Assembly: GCA_964632845.1 (NCBI GenBank)
Contig: CAZWDU010000001.1
Span: 124,001 to 188,000 of the forward strand
Length of the DNA stretch: 64,000 nt
Direction of reading: 5' to 3'
DNA from: JAOZHU01 sp964632845
Lineage (GTDB): Archaea; Thermoproteota; Bathyarchaeia; Bathyarchaeales; Bathycorpusculaceae
The notes beneath the pieces are model-generated. The model saw only the letters and a list, made by a program, of their open reading frames with translations. It was not told where the DNA came from and searched no databases. Position numbers and translations under genes: made by a program. This document shows positions 1 through 8,153 of this stretch, piece by piece. Positions within the stretch are counted from its first letter, which is position 1, and each line of letters starts with the position of its first letter.

Positions 1-130
1 TATCGAGGATTTTACTCGGTTTGGTTGCTTTTCCTTTGGAGCCTATCCAATAGAGGCTCCATCCGATAAACCACGTGAAAATTGCGCTAGGGATTGTTAG
101 AAGCAGAGCTATTTTGTTTCGTTTATGCAT
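1..130 (-). CDS. Small membrane protein, 3' end outside window
   Basis: The reading frame starts at the ATG at 130 (minus strand) and runs off the left edge after 43 residues beginning MHKRNKIALLL. It has a basic N-terminus and one hydrophobic stretch (about residues 7-30, containing FTWFIGWSLYWIG), followed by a lysine-rich tail, so it looks like a single-pass membrane protein with a cytoplasmic tail. A purine-rich Shine-Dalgarno-like stretch (AAAAGGAAAATC) stands directly upstream of the ATG and supports this start. I do not recognise the family and assign no function. Confidence 0.5.
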   Translation of the reverse strand, partial: MHKRNKIALLLTIPSAIFTWFIGWSLYWIGSKGKATKPSKILD

Positions 131-226
131 GATTTTCCTTTTAACTTAATTAGCTAATATGGTTTTTTAACATGCACGTGTATAGCTAACTAATAATTCG
201 GTTTTTTCAACTTTGAACAGCCTTCT

Positions 227-377
227 CTGCAGGATAACTGTGAGTTGCGGGTTATTGAACAGGCTTTCAAAGGTGGGGTTTAGAGGTTACTGCTGGCGTT
301 GTCACTGTTAGAAATGGGCTTATAATCGAAGAGATACACATGCTGTAGGCGGCAAGCTGCAGCGATAACTGTGAGTT
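227..377. repeat. Pair of ~20-nt direct repeats in a gene-poor stretch
   Basis: CTGCAG followed by GATAACTGTGAGTT occurs at 227-246 and again, with one inserted C, at 357-377, both on the plus strand and 130 nt apart. The region 131-426 has no convincing gene. The repeats could be regulator sites or remnants of a mobile element; nothing in the sequence decides this. Confidence 0.45.
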
Positions 378-426
378 AACTTTTTTAGGTTAGATGTCTA
401 TTTTGCCGTTAAATTCACGTAACAGT

Positions 427-573
427 TCACGTGGTGGCTTCATAGAATACTAATTGGCATTTTGGGCATTGTCTCAGACTAACGCGTATCTGTTTTCTCC
501 TTCCAACCTCCATTATCGGAGTGTCCAGTTCAACAGTTTCACTTTCACATCTGGGGCATCGATTTTTGTACAA
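427..573 (-). pseudogene. Zinc-ribbon fragment, possibly frameshifted
   Basis: On the minus strand a frame ending at the TGA at 427-429 reads RCPRCESETVELDTPIMEVG and continues to QCPKCQLVFYEATT, a two-knuckle (CPRC/CPKC) zinc ribbon. The frame opens after a TGA near 592-594 and offers only a TTG (573) as start, with a GAGGAG directly abutting it. The adjacent upstream sequence is open in another frame (WELEGLLRS), so either the protein is a 48-residue ribbon or its N-terminus was lost by a frameshift. The function is unknown. Confidence 0.3.
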
Positions 574-800
574 CTCCTCAACAACCCCTCAAGTTCCCAA
601 TCTACGTTACGTTTTTGTCGGTTAAAAATTCATCGCTGTCAATGCTCTGCATTTTTTTTATTATTCACATTAAAAAAGCTCCAGAAAATAGGCAATCCAT
701 AACTAGATTATGTTTGCGCAGAGGTAACTTTGGCCACTTAATCAAGCGCAGTGCTAGAGAAGCTTAAAATAGCCTTTTCCGTGAAAAGTAATGTTACGTT

Positions 801-834
801 GTCGTCGTCTAGTTGATTTAGGACACACGCCTTA
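801..834 (+). pseudogene. Detached 5' fragment of tRNA-Gly
   Basis: This 34-nt stretch matches the intact tRNA-Gly(UCC) at 2013-2087 from the acceptor stem through the D arm into the anticodon stem, with two differences over about 33 positions. The match ends at the anticodon loop, and no anticodon, T arm or 3' acceptor strand follows. Such split copies arise when a mobile element integrates into a tRNA gene or when a tRNA is partly duplicated. Confidence 0.7.
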
Positions 835-950
835 GGGCAAAGTAATTTCTTACTCTCTCTTCTTGGCTTGTTCTTCATTTTTGATATCCTCTATAGTGGT
901 GTTGTTAGTTCTAGATTTCAGGTTTCTGATGTTTTTTCTTTGGCGCGCGT

Positions 951-1166
951 TTATTTTCGGGTTTTTTCATCTTCGAAAATGAATAGACCGTCTATTGTGG
1001 TTTTTAGAGTTTGAGCTATCTGGTGAGCTAGCATTAGGGATGGATTGTATTTGCCCTTTTCTAGGTAAAGGATGGTTTCTCTCCTTACACCTACGCTTTT
1101 TGCAAGGTCGTCTTGGGTCAAATCGTATCGCGCTCTTAACTCTTTGATTCGGGTTTTGAATTTCAT
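951..1166 (-). CDS. XRE-family HTH transcriptional regulator
   Basis: This is a compact 71-residue helix-turn-helix protein (MKFKTRIKELRARYDLTQDD...) with the Cro/C1 pattern: LTQDDLAKSVGVRRETILYLEKGKYNPS spans the HTH, residues about 14-42. Stand-alone XRE proteins of this size typically act as DNA-binding repressors. The start is the ATG at 1166, because its ATGA overlaps the stop codon of the membrane-protein gene upstream; an in-frame extension to 1250 would lie inside that gene. Translational coupling suggests it regulates, or is controlled with, the small membrane proteins of its operon. Confidence 0.85.
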   Translation of the reverse strand: MKFKTRIKELRARYDLTQDDLAKSVGVRRETILYLEKGKYNPSLMLAHQIAQTLKTTIDGLFIFEDEKTRK

Positions 1167-1435
1167 CAGAGTTCTCCTTTTTTGGCGTAGTACCAGCTCA
1201 GTAAGCCGAACGAGAATCCAGATACTAGCATTATGGCGATCACAGTCCATCCTGTTTCCAGTTCAGGCAAGAAGTGTAGAAACTCGTTTCCGAAAATGTT
1301 CCACAGCATTATTGATACCATGAAGGCTAAGGTAATATAATAGGTGCCGAGTGCTGCTTTACCTTGAATCTTTGCTGTTCGTTCATCTTGCATTGGGTAT
1401 CCTGCTTTCTTGTTTTTTTGCACCGTCCAGATCAT
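1166..1435 (-). CDS. Small multi-pass membrane protein, start uncertain
   Basis: The protein is 89 residues from the ATG at 1435, with two clear hydrophobic segments (about 28-48 and 62-82) and a short basic C-terminus. Upstream of that ATG the frame stays open and strongly hydrophobic (TFIWPTILILNAAVIILLAIF) back to the TGA that ends the previous gene. A good ribosome site (GAAAGGTGA) lies just before an in-frame ATA at 1504, so the true product may carry another membrane helix. This pair of small membrane protein plus overlapping XRE regulator is common in archaea, but its role is unknown to me. Confidence 0.6.
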   Translation of the reverse strand: MIWTVQKNKKAGYPMQDERTAKIQGKAALGTYYITLAFMVSIMLWNIFGNEFLHFLPELETGWTVIAIMLVSGFSFGLLSWYYAKKGEL

Positions 1436-1510
1436 AAATATTGCCAGTAGAATAATTACTGCGGCGTTTAGAATCAGAATTGTTGGCCATATGAATGTAG
1501 CTATAGCTAT

Positions 1511-1723
1511 TCACCTTTCGTTATTCATTGCTCTTCTTTGGGTTGCGATTAGCCCTATTCCTGTTATTCCGAGTACAGTCGCGACGTTTGTTGCTGTTTC
1601 GCTCAGAATTGCTCCGTTAAACATCAGTCCCGCTTCGGCTATACAAATAGAAATTCCTAAAACGAATAATATCTTTCTATATTCTTTCGTGTTTCTCGGC
1701 CTCCACTTAATTATATCTAACAT
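1511..1723 (-). CDS. Small two-helix membrane protein
   Basis: This 70-residue protein starts MLDIIKWRPRNTKEY at the ATG at 1723. Two hydrophobic stretches (about 18-38 and 42-60) follow a basic N-terminus, and the tail is ATQRRAMNNER. It is the first gene of a three-gene minus-strand set (this gene, a second membrane protein in the same frame after one TGA, then an XRE regulator). An A/T-rich promoter-like stretch lies near 1750-1775. The family is not recognised. Confidence 0.6.
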   Translation of the reverse strand: MLDIIKWRPRNTKEYRKILFVLGISICIAEAGLMFNGAILSETATNVATVLGITGIGLIATQRRAMNNER

Positions 1724-2012
1724 TTTATTCTATTTATGTAACATAAAGTTATTTATTTCTAACTAATAAATGTTCTGGCACTATATTTCATTTCCTTCAG
1801 ATTTGGAAAAAGTACATCCACTCGTCCAGTCTCTGGATGCACACGCGTTCCATTGTTAGTTTACTCTTTGCTTACTGCAAGGGGCGTCCTCATCTTTTTG
1901 AAAGAGAGGCATTTGTGTGGCTGACTGTGCTGGGTTTTTGCCCGTCGTTGGTCAGCATGGTTAGGGTTGATGCGATAGCTTTTTTTGTTTCTAAAACTAT
2001 TGTGTCCGAGTG

Positions 2013-2087
2013 GCGGTCGTCGTCTAGTTGGTTTAGGACACAAGCCTTCCAAGCTTGCGATCCCGGGTTCGAATCCCGGCGACCGCA
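2013..2087 (+). tRNA. tRNA-Gly (UCC anticodon)
   Basis: A complete cloverleaf: acceptor GCGGTCG pairs with CGACCGC at 2080-2086, the anticodon stem AAGC/GCTT frames loop CTTCCAA with anticodon TCC, the T arm is CCGGGTTCGAATCCCGG, and the discriminator is A. No CCA is encoded and no intron is seen. A second glycine tRNA (CCC) lies at 51133-51206 and a 5' fragment of this one at 801-834. Confidence 0.95.
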
Positions 2088-2243
2088 CTTTTGTGTTCTG
2101 CGGAGACTATAGCCCCTTCACATGCAGACTGAATTCCAAAATGAACTGCTGTTTCAGTTGTTGCCGTTCCAAGTCGTGTACCTCCGTCGCAAAACCATAA
2201 AAATGAAAACTACAACAATTGAACAAAGTGCAAGGCGTCGTTT

Positions 2244-3779
2244 ATGTCAACCAGTATACACTCAGTTTACAAGAAGCTTCTGGATAGAACTAAAGACCTG
2301 ATTATTTTCCAATCCGCTGAAGGCTTAATCCACTGGGACATGGAAACCATGATGCCACCAAGAGCGGTAGAACAACGCAGCCTGCAGCTTGCACTGTTAA
2401 GCCGCATCCATCATAAAATGAGCACTGCCCGAGAAACAGGAAAACTCTTAAACGCGATACTTTCAAGCCCCAAATACGACAAGCTGAGCAGCATAGAAAA
2501 ACGCAACGTGCACCTCATCAAAAAAGACTATGATGAACAAACCGCGTTGCCGGAAAAACTTGTTGCTGAAACCGCTAAACAGCAAGCGGTGACTGTGAAC
2601 ACTTGGAAAAAAGCAAAGGCTGCACGAAAGTATACCTTGCTCAGGCCTGAACTTGAAAAACTCGTGGGCCTCAACCGAAAAACAGCTGAAATCCTGATGA
2701 AAGTCAAGGAGACAGCTACGCCTTACGATGCGCTTATCGATCTTTTCGAGCCGAAAATGACTGCTGCCGCCATCACTGAGGTCTTTAGCCAACTCCAAAA
2801 AGGATTAACAGCGCTGTTGGAGAAAATTCAAGCCGCATCCAACCAACCAGATACCGCTGTACTCAACCTTAACGTGCCCGTGGAAACACAACGCCAAATC
2901 GCAAAAGCTCTTGCAGATGCCCTCGGTTACGATGTTGCCTCACCGAACGCGGCGGGAAGAATCGACGAGACTGAGCACCCGTTCACCACAGGATACTACG
3001 ATGACGTACGCATCACAACACACTATTACCCAAACAATTTCACAAGCGCCATTTTCTCAACACTCCACGAAGCAGGACACGCGTTATATGAGCAAGGCTT
3101 ACCACAGGAATGGAAATACCAACCCATCGGCTCACCATGCTCCTACGGCATACACGAATCCCAATCTCGTTTCATAGAAAACATAATTGGGCGCTCTCGA
3201 GAATTCTGGGCTGGCTTCCTTTCCAAACTCAAAGAAGCTGCAAGCCCAAGCCTATCAAACCTCAAACTGGCGCCGTTTGTGCACGCCATAAACAAGGTTA
3301 AGCCCTCGAAAATCCGAATAGAAGCCGACGAAGTCACCTACTGCACCCACATAATGATACGCTTTCAAATCGAGAGCGACCTGTTCGCAAACAAAATCGA
3401 AGTTAACCAGCTGCCAGAAATATGGAACCAGAAATACAAGGAGTTATTAGGCGTAAACATCGCAGACGACTCTGAAGGCGTAATGCAGGACACGCATTGG
3501 GCAAGCGGCTTGTACGGGTATTTTCCAAGCTACGCGCTTGGCAACATCTACAGCGGACAAATGCTCGCCCGAATCACCGCGGACACATCTGAGTGGCGTA
3601 GTCAACTCGTAGAAGGCAACCTGCGAAACATACAGCAATGGCTTACCGCAAACGTCCACAGGCAAGGCTACTTGTACGACCCAGCGGAACTAATCAAGAA
3701 AATAACCGGCAAGCCACTGAACGCTAAACCCTACTTAGAGTATCTTGAAGAAAAATACCGTTCACTCTACGGGTTTTGA
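2244..3779 (+). CDS. Carboxypeptidase Taq (M32 metallocarboxypeptidase)
   Basis: This is a 511-residue zinc-dependent carboxypeptidase that trims C-terminal residues from peptides, of normal length for family M32. The zinc-binding HEAGH motif is at residues 275-279, within TLHEAGHALYEQGLP; the IHESQSRF and GYFPSYALGNIYSGQ segments typical of M32 follow downstream. There is no signal peptide, so it is cytoplasmic. It starts at the ATG at 2244 and is the only plus-strand gene before a small convergent membrane protein at 3784. Assignment is firm; its physiological substrate is not visible. Confidence 0.95.
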   Translation: MSTSIHSVYKKLLDRTKDLIIFQSAEGLIHWDMETMMPPRAVEQRSLQLALLSRIHHKMSTARETGKLLNAILSSPKYDKLSSIEKRNVHLIKKDYDEQTALPEKLVAETAKQQAVTVNTWKKAKAARKYTLLRPELEKLVGLNRKTAEILMKVKETATPYDALIDLFEPKMTAAAITEVFSQLQKGLTALLEKIQAASNQPDTAVLNLNVPVETQRQIAKALADALGYDVASPNAAGRIDETEHPFTTGYYDDVRITTHYYPNNFTSAIFSTLHEAGHALYEQGLPQEWKYQPIGSPCSYGIHESQSRFIENIIGRSREFWAGFLSKLKEAASPSLSNLKLAPFVHAINKVKPSKIRIEADEVTYCTHIMIRFQIESDLFANKIEVNQLPEIWNQKYKELLGVNIADDSEGVMQDTHWASGLYGYFPSYALGNIYSGQMLARITADTSEWRSQLVEGNLRNIQQWLTANVHRQGYLYDPAELIKKITGKPLNAKPYLEYLEEKYRSLYGF

Positions 3780-3783
3780 GTTT

Positions 3784-3957
3784 TCACTTTTTGGTTAATT
3801 CACTGTAAATGTAGTAAAGTAGGAAAACCAGAATCCCAGCGATGCCTAAAAACACGCCGGTCCAGCCAACAGTGGCGTCATAGTAGTTGGCACCGTACAA
3901 GAAAAGTATAACACCTACGATTATTGTGCCTAAACACGCCCAGTTAATCCACGACAT
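3784..3957 (-). CDS. 57-residue two-helix membrane protein
   Basis: The minus-strand frame from ATG 3957 to TGA 3784 encodes MSWINWACLGTIIVG... with two hydrophobic helices (about residues 5-22 and 32-50) separated by a short loop NYYDATVGW, and the tail SELTKK. A clean start and stop, full use of the gap between neighbours and the helix-loop-helix pattern argue that it is real. It converges tail-to-tail with the carboxypeptidase gene, 4 nt apart. Function unknown. Confidence 0.7.
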   Translation of the reverse strand: MSWINWACLGTIIVGVILFLYGANYYDATVGWTGVFLGIAGILVFLLYYIYSELTKK

Positions 3958-4157
3958 TTAGATACCCACGTAACGTTGAATACTCACTTCTTACGCGCTT
4001 AAAATATATAGGGCTACCGCTTGAAAACAAACGAACGCGATTACTGCTAACAAACCGTCACCGCGTCTTTCCAGAAAATACGGCGAGACAGTTCACCGAC
4101 ACTTCGCCTTGAAAATCATCCGTTGCCGCGGTGAGAAAACCAAACTTCTCCGACATT

Positions 4158-4167
4158 CTTATATACA
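4158..4167 (+). promoter_or_regulatory. TATA box of the Fae-Hps gene
   Basis: CTTATATACA lies about 38 nt upstream of the ATG at 4200, the distance expected for an archaeal TATA box with a short leader. It decides against the longer frame that would start at 4131, upstream of the promoter. Confidence 0.6.
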
Positions 4168-4199
4168 AGCTGCTACACAGAGAACGCAGAGGCGACAGA

Positions 4200-5654
4200 A
4201 TGTCGGGTAGAGACACTAAAAAACCTGAAACGCGAGAAGAATTCATAAAAATATTAGCTGAAACTACACAAAAAGCAGCCGAAGCACAAGCATCTTCAAA
4301 GCGTAAACCGACAAAACCGACAATATCAGGCATAGCAAAGATACTGAACATTCACAGAGACACACTTTACACGTGGTTAAAAGAGTTTAATGTCGATTTC
4401 AAAGAGGTTTTGGATCAAATGCCGACACCTCCCACAGCTAAAGCTGCAGCTGATACAGGATGCGTTTACCTGATCGGTGAGGCTCTTTTGGGCGAAGGCA
4501 ACGAAGTTGCACATATAGACTTGATGATAGGTGACAAAAGCGGACCTGTTGGGAACGCCTTTGCCACAGGCTTGACAAGCCTTTCAGCTGGGCACACGCC
4601 TTTGCTGGCAGTTATCCGGCCGAATCTTCCGCCTAAGCCTCACACATTGCTGGTGCCGAAGGTAACTGTGAAGAACATGGCGGATACTGGAAAAATTTTT
4701 GGCCCCGCACAAGCAGCGGTCGCGAAAGCTGTTGCGGACGCAGTGGAAGAAGACGTTATCCCACGAGACAAAGTGGATGACTGGGTTATCGTGTGCAGCG
4801 TGTTTATTCACCCTCAAGCAAGCGATTACCGCAGGATATACCAGTACAACTACGGCGCAACGAAACTGGCGCTGCGAAGAGCCTTAAGCAACTATCCATC
4901 TGTAGAGAAAATGCTTTACGATAAAGACCGCGCGAAGCATCCAATAATGGGCTTTAAAGTGCCGCGTTTATGGAGACCACCTTACCTGCAGATTTCGCTT
5001 GACGCGCCAAGTCTTGAAGGAAGCAAGAAAGTAATTGCACAGTTGCCTGGAAGCGACAGACTAATCATAGAAGTGGGCACACCGCTGATTAAACGCTACG
5101 GAACACGCGTCATAAACGAGCTGAGGCAAACTGCCAAAGACGCTTTCATGATCGCGGACTTGAAAACGCTGGATGTGGGTAAAGTGGAAGTTGACATAGC
5201 TTACGAGGACACAGCAGACGCGGTGGTTGCCGCAGGATTAGCGCCGCCTGAAACACTAGACGCTTTCGTGCATGAGGCAAAACGGTTGGGCATATACGGC
5301 GTTGTAGACATGCTGAATGTTGAAAACCCTGTTGCAAAGCTCAAGCAACTGAAAGAGTTCCCAGAAATGGTTATACTGCACAGAGGCATAGACCAAGAAA
5401 CTGGAAAAAGCATGGGGCTAGAACGCATACAAGAGCTGCGCCAAACCTTTAAGGGCAAACGGTTTCTGATTGCAGTTGCAGGCGGAATAGTGCCGGAAAC
5501 CGCGAAAGAAGCTTTAGAGAAAGGCGCTGACGTGCTCATAGTTGGCAGGTACGTGACCCAGTCCAGAGACATCGAGCGTGCAGTGCGAGACTTCCTTGAA
5601 TTAACACCGAGCATGCGCGAAGACGTTGACCTCTTTAGAGTCCACATAGAATAA
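4200..5654 (+). CDS. HTH - formaldehyde-activating enzyme - hexulose-6-phosphate synthase fusion
   Basis: The 484-residue protein has three parts. Residues about 41-63 (GIAKILNIHRDTLYTWLKEF) form a helix-turn-helix-like segment after a lysine/alanine-rich N-terminus. About 86-255 is Fae (GEGNEVAHIDLMIG, KIFGPAQAAVAKAVAD, YNYGATKLALRRAL), which condenses formaldehyde with tetrahydromethanopterin. About 265-480 is Hps, the TIM-barrel hexulose-6-phosphate synthase/decarboxylase (DLKTLDVGKVE, AVAGGI, VGRYVT). Fae-Hps fusions are known in archaea, where they link ribulose-5-phosphate formation to C1 carriers. The leading HTH-like segment is the odd part and could bind DNA or simply pack on the enzyme. 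The start is set by the upstream TATA box. Confidence 0.93.
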   Translation: MSGRDTKKPETREEFIKILAETTQKAAEAQASSKRKPTKPTISGIAKILNIHRDTLYTWLKEFNVDFKEVLDQMPTPPTAKAAADTGCVYLIGEALLGEGNEVAHIDLMIGDKSGPVGNAFATGLTSLSAGHTPLLAVIRPNLPPKPHTLLVPKVTVKNMADTGKIFGPAQAAVAKAVADAVEEDVIPRDKVDDWVIVCSVFIHPQASDYRRIYQYNYGATKLALRRALSNYPSVEKMLYDKDRAKHPIMGFKVPRLWRPPYLQISLDAPSLEGSKKVIAQLPGSDRLIIEVGTPLIKRYGTRVINELRQTAKDAFMIADLKTLDVGKVEVDIAYEDTADAVVAAGLAPPETLDAFVHEAKRLGIYGVVDMLNVENPVAKLKQLKEFPEMVILHRGIDQETGKSMGLERIQELRQTFKGKRFLIAVAGGIVPETAKEALEKGADVLIVGRYVTQSRDIERAVRDFLELTPSMREDVDLFRVHIE

Positions 5655-5668
5655 ACCGCTCAAATTCT

Positions 5669-5687
5669 CCTTTTTCTTTTTTTTCTT
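5669..5687 (+). terminator. T-rich terminator after Fae-Hps
   Basis: CTCC is followed by an almost uninterrupted run of T (TTTTTCTTTTTTTTC) 15 nt after the stop codon, typical of archaeal oligo-T termination. Confidence 0.5.
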
Positions 5688-5768
5688 AAATTGGCCCTGT
5701 GCCAGCAACAGAAAAGTTATTACGTTTAAACCAACACAACCGCACAGGAAAAAGGAGTAAACAAAAGG

Positions 5769-6527
5769 ATGCCTGTTGTTTTCGTAATAGGAACCGCGGG
5801 TTCTGGCAAGTCCCTGTTTGCCGCCGCCTTCAGCGAATGGTTAAAAATGTCTAAGCAAGACGTAGCCGTTGTAAATTTGGACCCTGGCGCATTGAAGCTT
5901 CCATACTCGCCTGATGTGGATATTCGAAACTACGTGGATGTTGGCAATTTAATGGAGAAATACGGTTTGGGACCAAATGGCGCTTTGATTATGGCTGCTG
6001 ACCTCATAGCGGACGAAATTGAAAATGTCACGCGGGACATAGAGGCTGCAGACGCAGATATTGTTCTGGTAGACACGCCGGGGCAGATGGAGTTGTTCGC
6101 GTTTAGAGCCAGCGGTCCCTACATAGTGAGCGAGCTGACAAAGGAGCCTAAAGCTATGGTTTACCTGTTTGACACGGTTTTCTCGATTAATCCGCTTAAT
6201 TACGTTTCAAACATGTTTCTCTCCGCTGCTGTTTATAATCGGTTTTTCCAGCCTCAGGTGCATCTGCTTTCAAAATGCGATTTGCTTCCGAGAAAAGAAG
6301 TGGAGCGAATCACTGATTGGGCTGCCAACCCGCGAGCCTTAGAAAACGCCATTGAACAGTTAGAAGACGCAAAGCGGCTTTTCAGCAGAAACATCATGAA
6401 CGCCATCCGCCAGATTGGCTTAAAATTCATGCTAATCCCTGTTTCAGCCAAAACAAATGAGGGCTTGGTAAACTTTAACACTACACTGGAGCGAATTCTA
6501 ACAGGCGGAGAAAAATACACAACATAG
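5769..6527 (+). CDS. GPN-loop GTPase
   Basis: This 252-residue P-loop GTPase has Walker A GTAGSGKS at residues 8-15, the family-defining Gly-Pro-Asn at 68-70 (GLGPNGALI), a DTPGQMELF switch II region and SKCDLLP as the base-recognition motif. GPN-loop GTPases form dimers; in eukaryotes the homologues assist RNA polymerase II assembly and import, while the archaeal role is unsettled. The gene has GGAG upstream of the ATG at 5769 and converges with the DUF4443 gene. Confidence 0.93.
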   Translation: MPVVFVIGTAGSGKSLFAAAFSEWLKMSKQDVAVVNLDPGALKLPYSPDVDIRNYVDVGNLMEKYGLGPNGALIMAADLIADEIENVTRDIEAADADIVLVDTPGQMELFAFRASGPYIVSELTKEPKAMVYLFDTVFSINPLNYVSNMFLSAAVYNRFFQPQVHLLSKCDLLPRKEVERITDWAANPRALENAIEQLEDAKRLFSRNIMNAIRQIGLKFMLIPVSAKTNEGLVNFNTTLERILTGGEKYTT

Positions 6528-6539
6528 CACGCTGTAGAC

Positions 6540-7178
6540 TTATTTTTTCTCGTTATTGTTGATGAGCGCCCAGCTTGCCGCAAATGCTGCATGTTTGGCT
6601 TTCTGCAGTATATCTGCGCCAGCAATTACTATTACGTCGTTGTCTTCTGGCTGGATAACTTTGAGAATCTGGTTAGTTGCCTTGGGAAACTCTTTTGCTA
6701 TATCAGTGCTTACCGACTCGATGCTTAAATGTCCGCCTTTGGATACTATGACGACGGCGCGTTTTGCACCTGCCACTATAGCTGTGTCTCGTTGTTCTAT
6801 GCCTGATTTGATTTTGTGTCCGCTGTCTTTCACTAGGAACCCGTAATTGTGTTCTGCGTTGGTTAGCTCTGTTTTTTCGATTTCGCCTCTTTTCGGGAAA
6901 AACTCTTTGAATTTCTTCCAAATGCCTACGCCTTTAGCGGTAAGGGTGCATCCCGCTTTTGAGGTTTCAATCAATTCAGCGTCTTTCAAGTGGTTGATTA
7001 TCGTGCGGATTGCACCGTCTCCCACGCTTAGCTTTTCAGCCAGTTTATTTCGTCCAATAGGTTTCTCAGCTACTAATTCCAGAGCGTAGAAGATGTGCGC
7101 GGCGGAAAACGTTGTAGACGGACCAGGTGCTTTTTCGCCTGCAACCCCTTCGATAAACTGTTTAAACATGGAAGCCAT
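6540..7178 (-). CDS. HTH protein of DUF4443 type
   Basis: The 212-residue protein has an N-terminal winged helix-turn-helix (about 28-85: FYALELVAEKPIGRNKLAEKLSVGDGAIRTIINHLKDAEL) and a C-terminal domain with alternating strands (AIVAGAKRAVVIVSKGGHLS, DNDVIVIAGADILQKAKHAAFAASWAL) resembling the archaeal DUF4443 family. The HTH suggests transcription control; the C-terminal domain may bind a small ligand, which is inference. It lies tail-to-tail with the GPN GTPase. An A/T-rich promoter-like patch is seen about 40 nt upstream. A start nine bases downstream (7169) is possible. Confidence 0.75.
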   Translation of the reverse strand: MASMFKQFIEGVAGEKAPGPSTTFSAAHIFYALELVAEKPIGRNKLAEKLSVGDGAIRTIINHLKDAELIETSKAGCTLTAKGVGIWKKFKEFFPKRGEIEKTELTNAEHNYGFLVKDSGHKIKSGIEQRDTAIVAGAKRAVVIVSKGGHLSIESVSTDIAKEFPKATNQILKVIQPEDNDVIVIAGADILQKAKHAAFAASWALINNNEKK

Positions 7179-7268
7179 AATTCGATCCCAGTCCTATTTT
7201 GATGTGGCTGACTATTATAATTTATGACAGAGAAAACCGAGTAGGTAGCAAGTTTGGGCTTTGAGGTC

Positions 7269-7529
7269 TCATTTTGGAGCAAGTTTCGGTGCAAGCTGTT
7301 CTACAGCGGTTTTAACTTTGTTCCACTCGTCAATGTTTCTCACGCTGAACTTGTTCTTTCGTTTCCACATGCTGTTCCTGTTTTCCCATAGGTACAGCCC
7401 TATTGAGCGTTTTCCCGCGGCTTCGTAAACTACGATTGCTTCCCACCATTTGCCGCTTTTAAAAACCGTAACGTAATCAATGACCTTGTAGAATTCGGAT
7501 ATGGGCAGTTTCTCCGTTGATTCAGTCAT
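7269..7529 (-). CDS. Conserved-looking 86-residue protein of unknown function
   Basis: The ATG at 7529 is preceded at good spacing by a strong Shine-Dalgarno (AGGTGA), which decides this start over a GTG at 7547. The product (MTESTEKLPISEFYKVIDYV...) reads as strand-rich followed by a helix: VTVFKSGKWWEAIVVYEA, RSIGLYLWENR, then EWNKVKTAVEQLAP. The pattern of strands and a final helix with several tryptophans resembles small nucleic-acid-binding folds such as PC4-like proteins, but this is only a guess from pattern. Neighbours do not inform. Confidence 0.6.
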   Translation of the reverse strand: MTESTEKLPISEFYKVIDYVTVFKSGKWWEAIVVYEAAGKRSIGLYLWENRNSMWKRKNKFSVRNIDEWNKVKTAVEQLAPKLAPK

Positions 7530-7602
7530 GCTCTTTTTCACCTGCACTTAAAAGGGTACTTTTTCAAGCATTTAAGCATTCCATGTTGGTGCCCGCTCTG
7601 TT

Positions 7603-7980
7603 TCATTCCTTGTACGCTATCACCGAAATCTCCACAAGCGCATTAGGCATAAGTTCTACTCCTACGGTGGCGCGGGCTGGAAACTTCTTGCTGAAGTATT
7701 TCGCGTATTCATTGTTGAATTCGCTGAACAGCTTCATCGAAGCAAGATACACGTTAACTTGGGTAACATCACTGAAGCTGTAGCCTGCGGCTTGTAGTAT
7801 TGCTTTGATGTTTTCCATGGCTCTGACGGTTTGTCCTCTTATGTCGTTGGCGATTATTTTGCCTTGTTTTGGGTCTATTGCCACTTGTCCTGAAACGAAC
7901 AGGAACTTGTCAACTCTTATGGCTTGGCTGTATGGTCCCACTGGCGTAGGCGCGTTTTCAGTTTGTATGACTTTTTTCAT
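7603..7980 (-). CDS. ridA: RidA family reactive-imine deaminase
   Basis: This 125-residue RidA/YjgF protein begins MKKVIQTENAPTPVGPYSQA, with FLFVSGQVAID, the QTVRAMENIKAILQAAG helix and the closing RATVGVELMPNALVEISVIA that carries the conserved catalytic arginine. Family members hydrolyse reactive enamine/imine intermediates from PLP enzymes, releasing keto acids and ammonia, and act as cytoplasmic trimers. The start at 7980 matches the usual family N-terminus; an in-frame ATG at 8013 would add 11 residues. Confidence 0.93.
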   Translation of the reverse strand: MKKVIQTENAPTPVGPYSQAIRVDKFLFVSGQVAIDPKQGKIIANDIRGQTVRAMENIKAILQAAGYSFSDVTQVNVYLASMKLFSEFNNEYAKYFSKKFPARATVGVELMPNALVEISVIAYKE

Positions 7981-8153
7981 GGTTTGTCCTTCTGTGACTT
8001 TTTGAGTCTGCATTTATTTGGCTAGCGGCGGTGATAAGTTTTCAGCTTGCACTTTAAACTATTATTGTATGTGTTCGGATTACGGAGAAAGCCTTTTAAG
8101 AAAAATGTATGGTTATTAAACCCCTTATCAAAAGCTGAATTGAAGGACAGCCT

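Noticed and set aside
227..377. CRISPR array
   Set aside because: Only two repeat units of about 20 nt, 130 nt apart, with no array and no cas genes in the window.
454..702. An 82-residue plus-strand open frame
   Set aside because: It lies opposite the zinc-ribbon fragment at 427-573, has no ribosome site and reads as low-complexity Ser/Phe-rich sequence.
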